64,000 nt of DNA, taken from NCBI GenBank assembly GCA_045541915.1, contig JAZQJZ010000036.1, forward strand, positions 1 to 64,000, given 5' to 3'. This document shows positions 34,266 through 41,689 of this stretch, one piece after another. The position numbers and the translations under genes are program-made. The stretch comes from RGIG5579 sp045541915 (GTDB taxonomy: Bacteria > Bacillota > Clostridia > Oscillospirales > SIG627). The first letter of the stretch is position 1, and each line of letters starts with the position of its first letter. The notes under the pieces were generated by a model. The model ran no database searches. It worked only from the letters and a program-made list of their open reading frames with translations, and had not been told where the DNA came from.

Positions 34266-35869
34266 TTTAAACCTCCTTTGTTGATTTTATTTTCAGCCGA
34301 TAAATCGGCTTGAAAACCTTGATTTTGTGCTCTTTCAGCATCGCGAACCTCCTCCAGAAGCTCCTCCTTTTTTCCGATATAGCCATCGGGAAGACGCTCT
34401 AAATACTGAGAAAAGCGGATCTTGCCGGAAAGCAAAAGCTTATCCAGTGTGGTGACCTGGGCCAATTCGCTCCAGTAGGTGGAAGCACCCACCTGAGAAG
34501 AGCAGGAGAAAATGATGTTCTTCATTTCTTCCAGAGGAAGGGTGCCGCCCAAAAGCTCTCCGTTTTCCCGGAACATCATCACTCGGCTGGGATCATAATA
34601 ATGGAAGATAAAATCAAGCCATATCATTCCCAGCCTCTCCACCGCGGAATATAACGCCATTTTCTGGAGCTCAAGGGGCACGGCAGAGCTTTGCTGAAGG
34701 GCAATGATCGCACTGGTGTTATCCGGGTCCACATTGCCAAGGGCCGCGTCTGTGGCGCCCATCAGTTCCTTGGTCATATTCATGGTCAGGTTGATGACCT
34801 CTAAAAAACCCGCCTGCATACTGCCCGGCTCCATTCGGAGAGCGGCATTTTCCACCGGTCCGTTCACCGCCACCGCTTCTCCGATCTCCCCGGTCCATTC
34901 ATCGATCAGGTTAGAGTTATACATCACCTTGGAAAAAGAAACATCCATCATATGCTTCATCACCATGGCAAAGGCCTTGTTGATGTAAAGCTGGTTGTCC
35001 ACAAGAGAGGTGGCAACCGCTTGCCCGTGATAAGAGTTTTTCACCTTTTCCCAGTTCATCAAAACCACCGGATACAACTGAAGCCCCGTATCCCGTTCCG
35101 GCGAGATCACCAGATTCCGACAGCTTTTCCGGTAGCGCACAGTACCGTCCTTTTTATAAAGCTTGATCACAAAGGTCGCCTTGGTACCGGCAAGCTCCCG
35201 TTTTCCAAAATCTCCCGTTTGCTCGGAAAGATCCTGGTCCGGCTGGATTTTTTCTGCCTCTTGGGGGGTCATGCCGGAATCGATGGCCTCCTGACGGAGT
35301 TTGGTCACCAGCTCTCTTCCGGCCAGAAGAATATAGGGCTGTTCCTCTACGGAAGTAGAGTTCACATCACCAAAAAACACCTGGGTACCGTCAATGAGAC
35401 TGGTCACGAAATCTCCGGAAAAACCCTGGGCGGTACGACGAGACGGATCCCAATATACATAAAGGAAGAGATCCCCGGTTACCGCCGCATCGCAAAGACC
35501 GTCTGTGAGAAGCTGATCGATCTTATCCTTCTCAAACCGGTAATTGACATAACGGGTCAGAAGCTGACAAGCCTCATCAATGCGCGTCCGTTTTGCCGGA
35601 TCCGATAAAAATCCCATTCCCTCCGCCGAAAAATGCAGGGACATCTTCTGGCTCATAATGGAGGAAACAAAATAATTGATTACACGCTTGAATAGATTGA
35701 ATACCGGCGTGGGAAGATCTCCCGCCTCCACGCCGGCCCACTGGTCTCCGCGGTAAAACCGTTCGTTCCGGTTGATGGTATCGTAAAGCCCGATCTGGCG
35801 GTTGTATTCGCGCCCCTTTTCCAAGAGGGCAAAATCTTCCGTCAGCACATGAAAATTAGATTCTTTCAT
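34262..35869 (-). CDS. Phage portal-like protein (P22 type)
   Basis: 535 residues from the ATG that follows AAAGGAG (an in-frame upstream extension lacks a site). The opening YDTINRNERFYRGDQWAGV, then PVFNLFKRVINYFVSSIMSQ, and the later VDPDNTSAIIALQQSSAVPLELQK with a long helix are typical of portals, the dodecameric ring through which DNA enters the head. First gene of the block. No small or large terminase gene precedes it; the neighbouring gene on that side is a divergent LysR regulator. The frame is intact and shows no decay. Confidence 0.75.
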   Translation of the reverse strand: MKESNFHVLTEDFALLEKGREYNRQIGLYDTINRNERFYRGDQWAGVEAGDLPTPVFNLFKRVINYFVSSIMSQKMSLHFSAEGMGFLSDPAKRTRIDEACQLLTRYVNYRFEKDKIDQLLTDGLCDAAVTGDLFLYVYWDPSRRTAQGFSGDFVTSLIDGTQVFFGDVNSTSVEEQPYILLAGRELVTKLRQEAIDSGMTPQEAEKIQPDQDLSEQTGDFGKRELAGTKATFVIKLYKKDGTVRYRKSCRNLVISPERDTGLQLYPVVLMNWEKVKNSYHGQAVATSLVDNQLYINKAFAMVMKHMMDVSFSKVMYNSNLIDEWTGEIGEAVAVNGPVENAALRMEPGSMQAGFLEVINLTMNMTKELMGATDAALGNVDPDNTSAIIALQQSSAVPLELQKMALYSAVERLGMIWLDFIFHYYDPSRVMMFRENGELLGGTLPLEEMKNIIFSCSSQVGASTYWSELAQVTTLDKLLLSGKIRFSQYLERLPDGYIGKKEELLEEVRDAERAQNQGFQADLSAENKINKGGLK

Positions 35870-35944
35870 TTCATTTCTCCTTTGGACAGATTTGTTTCGT
35901 CTGGGCGGATTGTAAAAGAAACCGATACTGCCACGCAATGACAA

Positions 35945-35977
35945 AAAAGACCGTCGCTAAAAAAACGACAGTCTTTT
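35945..35977. terminator. Bidirectional-looking terminator hairpin between portal and lysR
   Basis: AAAAGACCGTCG / CGACAGTCTTTT around an A-rich loop, with A- and T-tracts on both sides. No gene ends here on either strand: the portal gene starts to the left and lysR to the right. It may insulate the two, or be left over from a lost gene upstream of portal. Confidence 0.65.
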
Positions 35978-35987
35978 CACTTTCATC

Positions 35988-36016
35988 TTGACTTTTTTTT
36001 ACTCCGACGATATACT
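35988..36016 (+). promoter_or_regulatory. Promoter of the LysR-type regulator gene
   Basis: TTGACT (35988-35993), 17-bp spacer, TATACT (36011-36016), about 88 bp before the TTG start at 36104. It begins just after the hairpin at 35945-35977. Confidence 0.75.
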
Positions 36017-36103
36017 GAATCTATATAAAAACAATCATACTTTTTGTTCTTCTTATGTGTTTTCGTTATTCTTTCTATATCTTTTCGAAATGGAGATCAA
36101 AAA

Positions 36104-36979
36104 TTGGATATTAAGGTATTGCGAAATTTTGTTGAAATCGTAGATAGCGGATCTCTCACCGCCGCATCCAAAAAGCTCTTTGTGGCCCAACCGGCCCTTT
36201 CCAACCAGTTGAAGGCCCTGGAAAAAGAAATGAATACCCTTTTGCTGGAGCGTAATTCCCGACACCAGAAGCTAACCGATGCCGGAAAGCTGTTTTACGA
36301 TCGGGCCAAAAGCATCATCTTCCAGGAAAATGCCATGATTAAAGAGATCGGCGATGCCCGGGAGGGGGAGATCGGCTGTTTGAGAATCGCCACCATTCAG
36401 TCGGGTGAGATCAATCTTCTTCAAGAGATCATCCCCTTGTTTGCCAAAAACTATCCTCGCATTACCTATGAATTTATGGAAAAGGAAACAGAGGACACCT
36501 TGCAAATGCTCATAGAGGGAACGGCGGAGATCGGCGTTGTTTCCACCCCCTTTGCCTTAAATCCCGATATGGATGTCATGTATATCAGTGACGAAAAGCT
36601 GGTCTGCGCTTACGATCCCGAGCTTTTCTTTGTGGGAAAGGCCGGCGAAACAGTCTCGGTGCACCAGTTGAAGGATCAGCCGGTTCTGATGGTTCATCGC
36701 TATGAAGAATTGTTTTCTTCCCTTTGCGATTTTGAGCGCTTTCAACCCAATATCCGCGCCATCAACAAGCAGATCACCATTAATCTGAAGTGGGCAGAAG
36801 CGGGCCTTGGCATTTCCATCGTGCCAAAAAGCAGTCTTTCCTATTGCAACAAGCCCTTGGTATGGAACGAGTTAAAGGGTGACGGGCTGACCACCAAGCG
36901 CGCCATTGTGACCATGAAAAACGGCTTCCACTCCAAAGCAGTGGAAAACTTCTTGAATCTGTGTAAACAAAACCTTTAA
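36104..36979 (+). CDS. LysR-family transcriptional regulator
   Basis: 291-residue DNA-binding regulator. N-terminal winged helix-turn-helix (VDSGSLTAASKKLFVAQPALSNQLKALEKEM) and a two-lobed ligand-binding domain. The start is a TTG, eight bases after GGAG, because it restores the family's usual start (LDIKVLRNF aligns to MDIKxLRxF); the ATG at 36044 has no ribosome site. LysR regulators usually control a divergent neighbour; here that is the phage-like block, which would be unusual, so it may act elsewhere. Its terminator is interrupted by the repeat element. Confidence 0.85.
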   Translation: MDIKVLRNFVEIVDSGSLTAASKKLFVAQPALSNQLKALEKEMNTLLLERNSRHQKLTDAGKLFYDRAKSIIFQENAMIKEIGDAREGEIGCLRIATIQSGEINLLQEIIPLFAKNYPRITYEFMEKETEDTLQMLIEGTAEIGVVSTPFALNPDMDVMYISDEKLVCAYDPELFFVGKAGETVSVHQLKDQPVLMVHRYEELFSSLCDFERFQPNIRAINKQITINLKWAEAGLGISIVPKSSLSYCNKPLVWNELKGDGLTTKRAIVTMKNGFHSKAVENFLNLCKQNL

Positions 36980-36996
36980 ATAAAAAAAGAACCGAC

Positions 36997-37183
36997 TTTA
37001 GGGAGACACTTCGTAAAGAAGTTTCTCCCTATTTCTTTTTAATAAGAAAAATGACACTTTCAGACTGAAAGCATCATAGTAGGTTACGCACTTTCAAAAT
37101 GTGCGTGACGTGGTTATATACCTCTAAAATTAACCTATCTCAAAAATAAGAATTATAAGTGGTATTGTGAGACAGGTCTCACA
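36997..37183 (-). repeat. Hairpin-rich repeat, copy 2 (inverted relative to copy 1)
   Basis: The reverse complement aligns with positions 1-180, including hairpins 37001-37029 (GGGAGACACTTC/GAAGTTTCTCCC), 37052-37076 and 37084-37108, and an 18-bp palindrome TGTGAGACAGGTCTCACA (37166-37183). Substitutions between copies often keep the stems paired. No protein is encoded. Confidence 0.85.
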
Positions 37184-37363
37184 GTGATATTTTGCCTTTC
37201 GGCAAAGTGATATTGAAACTTTCAGTTTCAGTGATATTATATTCGCCTCCAAAACTGTCCGCAGGACAATATCACGATGCGTAGCATCATATAACTGCGA
37301 AGCAATATAACTCGCCGTCAGGCGAATATAACTGAGGCACTTCCTTACGGAGTGTGCCTCTAC
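37184..37363. repeat. Array of small hairpins separated by GTGATATT-type spacers
   Basis: Short palindromes follow each other: TTTGCC/GGCAAA (37191-37206), GAAACT/AGTTTC (37215-37229), TGTCC/GGACA (37256-37268), GATGC/GCATC (37276-37288), a small GC/GC one (37297-37303), CGCC/GGCG (37313-37324), and a larger end hairpin GAGGCAC/GTGCCTC (37334-37360). The spacers are GTGATATT (37184, 37207, 37231), its inverse AATATCAC (37268) and three ATATAACT units. Arrays like this are scattered between genes in some Clostridia genomes and look like non-autonomous mobile repeats; that is from general experience. Confidence 0.8.
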
Positions 37364-37376
37364 GTCGGTTCTTTTT

Positions 37377-38462
37377 TTACGGATCCACTCTCACTGCGTT
37401 TTCCACCAACTGGCGGAAGCTCTTTTGCCAGAGCAGACTTTCGCGGATCTCTTTTTCGGTGTAATATTCTTCAAATTCCGAAAGAGTGGCAAAGCCCGTT
37501 TCCTCGCCCCCCTCGGAAATATACAGTTCCTCCAGTCCGGTTTGATACTCCTCTTCGCTCAATTCTGTTCCCATCAAACGGGAAAGCTGAATACAAGCCA
37601 TATCATTTTTCACCTGGGTCTGGGCATCCTTTAAAAGTTGAGCTTCAAAGGCTTCTTCATCCTGGGCAAGATATTGCTCCAGGTACTGCCCATAGCTTAA
37701 ATCTACCTCTTGGGCCGCCGAAAGAACATCCTGCTTGATTCGCTCCACGTAATAGGAAACCTCATCCTCCGGATATTGCTTCACCGTCACTTGAGACATA
37801 TATGCCTGAAAGACTGCTTGAGCTTTTCGATTTTCCTTCTGGAGCAGGATCTCCTCCCGGAGCGCATCCTTTAATTCCTGTACCGTACTCATTTCCAAAG
37901 CCGTCTGATCTTCCACAAATTCATCGGTAAATTCCGGAATCTGGTGGGCCCAAACCTGCTCTATTTTTCCTTTCATGGTAACGGTAAGTCCTGCCCAGCT
38001 GCCCAAGCTGGTTTCTTCCTTGGGGAAGGTATATTCTACTGTTTTTTCCTCACCGGCAGAAGCGCCCACCAAGGAAAGGCCGAGGGTGTATTCCATATCC
38101 CCAAAGCCGTCGGAGCCAATGACGATAAAGCTTTCTTCCTCGCTGTAAGCCTCCAACTCTTTTTCATTGTAAAAAACCTGATAGGAAAGCTTGACCCGGT
38201 CATACATTTCCGCCGGACCGGACTTTTCCGTAAAATCGGCATAAGAAAGTCTCACCTGGAATAGGGCATTCTCCACTTCCTCATCCGTGCACACATCCGG
38301 ATCCGCAAACGAAGCGCGGATATTCTCATATTCCGCCACTTCTATGTACGAGGAAAGATCGAAGTCATAACGGAGCTTGTCATTCTTTTTTTCCTCAGAG
38401 CAAGAAAAAAAGGAAAAAAGCACAAGTCCTACCGCAAGAAAAGCCAAAATTTGTTTTTTCAT
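37377..38462 (-). CDS. Trigger factor/FKBP-like lipoprotein, copy 1
   Basis: 361-residue lipoprotein with signal peptide and lipobox LVLFSFFSC. An N-terminal part (about 30-165) has the layout of an FKBP prolyl-isomerase domain (YDRVKLSYQVFYN, then a GSDGFGDMEYTLGLSLVGASAGE stretch), but the aromatic active-site residues are not kept, so it may only bind. The C-terminal part is helical like the chaperone arms of trigger factor (QVTVKQYPEDEVSYYVERIKQ). Last of three tandem paralogues. Probably helps fold exported proteins outside the membrane (inference). Confidence 0.7.
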   Translation of the reverse strand: MKKQILAFLAVGLVLFSFFSCSEEKKNDKLRYDFDLSSYIEVAEYENIRASFADPDVCTDEEVENALFQVRLSYADFTEKSGPAEMYDRVKLSYQVFYNEKELEAYSEEESFIVIGSDGFGDMEYTLGLSLVGASAGEEKTVEYTFPKEETSLGSWAGLTVTMKGKIEQVWAHQIPEFTDEFVEDQTALEMSTVQELKDALREEILLQKENRKAQAVFQAYMSQVTVKQYPEDEVSYYVERIKQDVLSAAQEVDLSYGQYLEQYLAQDEEAFEAQLLKDAQTQVKNDMACIQLSRLMGTELSEEEYQTGLEELYISEGGEETGFATLSEFEEYYTEKEIRESLLWQKSFRQLVENAVRVDP

Positions 38463-38471
38463 AATATGCTC

Positions 38472-39587
38472 CTATTGAATCCGGATCGCATTTTCTACCA
38501 CTATCATCAGAGCCTTATCCCGGATCAGATTCTGGCGAATGCTCTCTTCCGAATAGTGATCGATAAAATCCTTTAGGGTGTCAAACCGGTCTTTTTCCGC
38601 GTTGTAATACTCCACAGCCCCCTCCTGGAATTCCTCTTGAGATAAGCTGATCCCCAAATACCGGGAAAGGCCAACGAAGATCATATCGTTCTTCACCATT
38701 TCCTTGGCGTATTCCTGCGCATCCTGCTGGAAGGTGGCAAGGTCCGTTTCCATATACTGGAAAAGAAACGTCTCCAGATCCATTTCCATTGCCTTGGCAA
38801 AATCGGAATAATACCGGATATAATCCTGGCAATATGCCTCCAATTCCGCCTCCGGGTAATTCAAAACCTCCACCCGTTCACAGAAAGCCGACCACACCGC
38901 ATTGACCTTGGCCGTCTCCTTTTCCGCTAAAATGTCCTTTTTGACGGCAGCGGAAAATTCCTTTACGGAATAATCCTCGTAACCGGAAATGGAATGGACA
39001 AATTCTTCGTTAAAGTCCGGAAGAACGGGGCTTTCAATGGCCGTCACAGTCCCCTTGGCAACCACGGTTTGTCCCGAAAGCTCTCCGTGAAGCACCGATT
39101 CCGGATAGGTGTAATCCGCCCATCGCATCTCCCCTATTTTTGCTCCGAGAAGCTCCTGAGACAGGGCGTTGTGAGCGCCGGAATCCGTTTCGGTTCCCAG
39201 CACCAGAGAAAGGCTCTCCTCTTCCACAGTCTGTCCACCGCGGATCAATTCATAATCCACCTTGACTCTGTCATAAAGCTGGGCCTCCCCTTCCTTTGGC
39301 TGAAAAGAGGCCGTACCGAGACGAATGAGAAAAATGGCTTTTTCCACCTCTTCCTCAGTACAGATCCCCACCTCATCATACTTTGCCTGGATCCCAATGG
39401 GATCAGGCAATGAAATGTAATCGGAAAGATCGTAAGGATACCACTCTTCCGCTTTTTCCTCTGTGGTCACAGGGGCCTTTTCCCCATTGTCTTCTTCCAA
39501 ATAGACTGTTATATCTTCTTCCTGTTGGCAGAAAAGCAAAAAGGAAAGGCAAAGTAAAAACGAAAGAAGGGCACAAATCTTTTTCAT
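38472..39587 (-). CDS. Trigger factor/FKBP-like lipoprotein, copy 2
   Basis: 371 residues, signal peptide with lipobox SFLLFC, then an acidic spacer. Layout is as in the neighbouring copies: a divergent FKBP-like region (YDRVKVDYELIRGG, LGTETDSGAHNALSQELLGAKIGE), and helical arms (VEVLNYPEAELEAYCQDYIRYY) ending in a short IRDKALMIVVENAIRIQ helix also seen in copy 1 (FRQLVENAVRV). Nine bases separate it from copy 1. Confidence 0.7.
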   Translation of the reverse strand: MKKICALLSFLLCLSFLLFCQQEEDITVYLEEDNGEKAPVTTEEKAEEWYPYDLSDYISLPDPIGIQAKYDEVGICTEEEVEKAIFLIRLGTASFQPKEGEAQLYDRVKVDYELIRGGQTVEEESLSLVLGTETDSGAHNALSQELLGAKIGEMRWADYTYPESVLHGELSGQTVVAKGTVTAIESPVLPDFNEEFVHSISGYEDYSVKEFSAAVKKDILAEKETAKVNAVWSAFCERVEVLNYPEAELEAYCQDYIRYYSDFAKAMEMDLETFLFQYMETDLATFQQDAQEYAKEMVKNDMIFVGLSRYLGISLSQEEFQEGAVEYYNAEKDRFDTLKDFIDHYSEESIRQNLIRDKALMIVVENAIRIQ

Positions 39588-39593
39588 ACCGGT

Positions 39594-40823
39594 TTATCCT
39601 ACCTTAACCCCATTTTCCAGCAAAAACTGGGAAACTGCCGCGCTGACCACCTGCTGCTCGAAGTAATCGGCGCCGTAAAGATCAATATAGTCCACCAAAA
39701 AGCTCTCCATGGTGGTGTAATAGTTGGATACATTGGCATAAAGCCCCACAATGATGGTCTCCAGCTGCTCATCGGTGCACTGGATCTTTTCCTTTTCCGC
39801 TACAAGGCGGATCATCATGGTTCCTGCCACCGTCTCCTGGGCATAGTCCTTGGCATCCGCCTGAAGCTGCTCATAGGAACATCCTAAATTCTCCTGGCAG
39901 TATTCCTCCAGGGGCTGTTCCTCACCCACATTCTGGGTATAATAATCAAGGTAATGACGGGTATAATACTCCATTTCCTTTTCCGGATAGGAAAGAACCT
40001 TGGACTGCTCCAGAATCTTCAACTGAATGTAATTGGCCGCATAAGAATAGGCCTTATTTTCCTTGGTGCTCTTCAGATACGAGCGAATATCCTCCCGCAC
40101 CTCGTCCATGGTCTTAAAGGAGGAAGCGTATAGCTTGTTGATATCTTCCACCTTCAATTCCGGAATCTTCGGTCTCCGGGCTTTTTTCACCGTCACATGG
40201 AACTCAATGTCCTTCCCTGCCATCTCTTTGCTGGAATAATAAGGAGAAAACTTTAGATTGAGAACGATCTCTTTTCCCACTTCCTTGCCAATAAGTCCTT
40301 CTTCAAAGCCGGGAATATAATCGCCGCTTCCAATGAGAAGCTCCTGATCCTGGGCGGTAGCATTGTCCTGCTTCTCCCCATTCACATAGCCGGTGTAATC
40401 CAGTGTCAACACGTCAAATTTCTGGATCACCCCTTCGGTGATCTCCGTATAATCCTCGTCCGGGATGATTCCCACCACCTGGATTCCTGTAAGATAATCG
40501 GTGATCTCCTGGTCGGTGACAGTCTCATCCAGCTCTCTGTCATTGGGATATTCCACCCCTTTGTATTCTGCCAGTTGGAAATAAACAGAAAGATCCTCAT
40601 ACCGGAACAGCTTCTTTTCGTCATATTCACCGGCTCTGTACTTGGCAACAAAGTCCTTCAGCGCAGCCTCATCTGCTTCGGCCTGTTCTGTAGCAGAAAG
40701 CTGCTTGGTTTCAAAATAATCCGGATCCCCTGTTTTGTTTTCATCCGGATCACCACAGGCGCACAGGGGCAAAACAATGCAAAAAGCCAAAAGAAAAGCG
40801 ATCGCGCGTTTCATTCGATTCAT
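39594..40823 (-). CDS. Trigger factor/FKBP-like lipoprotein, copy 3 (best-conserved FKBP domain)
   Basis: 409 residues from ATG 40823, which has the AGAGGG site; lipobox LPLCAC. The FKBP domain is well preserved: FDVLTLDYTGYVNG and GSGDYIPGFEEGLIG, the latter including the isoleucine-proline-glycine-phenylalanine active-site stretch of FKBP isomerases. The C-terminal helical arms (EQSKVLSYPEKEMEYYTRHYLDYY) match trigger factor and SurA-like chaperones. It is the likely ancestral copy, directly after folD (11 bp). A prolyl isomerase/chaperone for secreted proteins is the best reading. Confidence 0.78.
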   Translation of the reverse strand: MNRMKRAIAFLLAFCIVLPLCACGDPDENKTGDPDYFETKQLSATEQAEADEAALKDFVAKYRAGEYDEKKLFRYEDLSVYFQLAEYKGVEYPNDRELDETVTDQEITDYLTGIQVVGIIPDEDYTEITEGVIQKFDVLTLDYTGYVNGEKQDNATAQDQELLIGSGDYIPGFEEGLIGKEVGKEIVLNLKFSPYYSSKEMAGKDIEFHVTVKKARRPKIPELKVEDINKLYASSFKTMDEVREDIRSYLKSTKENKAYSYAANYIQLKILEQSKVLSYPEKEMEYYTRHYLDYYTQNVGEEQPLEEYCQENLGCSYEQLQADAKDYAQETVAGTMMIRLVAEKEKIQCTDEQLETIIVGLYANVSNYYTTMESFLVDYIDLYGADYFEQQVVSAAVSQFLLENGVKVG

Positions 40824-40834
40824 GACCTTCCCTC

Positions 40835-41689
40835 TCATTTCTTCGCCGCGTTTCGGGCAGCGGTCAAAGTATTCTTCATTAGAAGCGTAATGGTCATAGG
40901 ACCTACACCGCCGGGAACCGGCGTAATATAGGATGCCTTGGGCGATACCTTCTCAAAATCCACATCGCCGCAAAGGCCGTTTTCATCACGGTTCATTCCC
41001 ACATCGATCACCACAGCACCGGGCTTTACCATATCCTCGGTCACAAAGCGGGCCTTGCCCACTGCCGCCACCAGAATATCTGCCTGGCGACAGATCTCCT
41101 TTAAATTTTGGGTACGGGAATGGCAAATGGTCACTGTGGCGTTCTGGTGAAGCAGCAGAAGGGCCATAGGTTTTCCCACAATGTTGCTTCTGCCAATCAC
41201 AACCGCCCGCTTTCCCTCCGGCGAGATGCCATAAGCCTCAAGAAGCTCCATGATTCCGGCCGGCGTGCAAGGAACAAAATCAAATTCACCGGTCATGATC
41301 CTGCCCACATTTTCAAAGGAAAAGGCGTCCACATCTTTTTTGGGAGAAATGCGAGCAATCACCTTTTTGTCGTCAATGTGACGGGGAACGGGAAGCTGAA
41401 CCAAAATGCCGTGAATGGCCTCATCCTGGTTCAACTGATCGATCAAATCCAAAAGCTCCTGTTCGCTGGTTTCACCGGGCAACCGGTATTCCCGGGACAA
41501 AAATCCCACTTCATCGCAAGCCTTCTTTTTGTTACGCACATAGATCTGGGAGGCAGGGTCGTCTCCCACCAAAATCACGGCAAGACCGGGGCAAACGCCG
41601 GTCTTTTCTTTTAATTCCTCCGTCGCCTGCCGAATTCTCTGGCGAAGATTTTTTGATGTTTCTTTTCCGTCAATGATCTGTGCTGCCAT
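40835..41689 (-). CDS. folD: Bifunctional methylenetetrahydrofolate dehydrogenase/cyclohydrolase
   Basis: Cytosolic enzyme that converts 5,10-methylene-THF to 10-formyl-THF through two steps. 284 residues. VGDDPASQIYVRNKKKAC contains the catalytic tyrosine-lysine pair (YVxxKxKAC), followed by GILVQLPVPRHID, PKKDVDAF, CTPAGIMELLE, GRSNIVGKPMALLLL and PVPGGVGPMTITLLMKNT, all diagnostic. The start is the ATG after GGAGGAAGAAC; it overlaps the end of lgt by 20 bases. Confidence 0.97.
   Translation of the reverse strand: MAAQIIDGKETSKNLRQRIRQATEELKEKTGVCPGLAVILVGDDPASQIYVRNKKKACDEVGFLSREYRLPGETSEQELLDLIDQLNQDEAIHGILVQLPVPRHIDDKKVIARISPKKDVDAFSFENVGRIMTGEFDFVPCTPAGIMELLEAYGISPEGKRAVVIGRSNIVGKPMALLLLHQNATVTICHSRTQNLKEICRQADILVAAVGKARFVTEDMVKPGAVVIDVGMNRDENGLCGDVDFEKVSPKASYITPVPGGVGPMTITLLMKNTLTAARNAAKK

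Larger units (their letters stand above)
36982..37378. terminator. Intrinsic terminator split by a 367-bp insertion in its loop
   Basis: The arms AAAAAAAGAACCGAC (36982-36996) and GTCGGTTCTTTTTTT (37364-37378) are perfectly complementary over 15 bp and have the A- and T-tracts of a bidirectional terminator, serving lysR (plus) and the lipoprotein gene ending at 37377 (minus). The hairpin-rich element 36997-37363 lies between the arms. Confidence 0.8.

Noticed and set aside
36044..36103. ATG at 36044 as the start of the LysR gene
   Set aside because: No ribosome site before it and a hydrophobic, non-family N-terminus; the TTG at 36104 has GGAG at the right distance and restores the normal family start.
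37184..37363. CRISPR-like array
   Set aside because: The units are short hairpins with 8-base spacers in both orientations, without constant 25-35 base repeats or cas genes.
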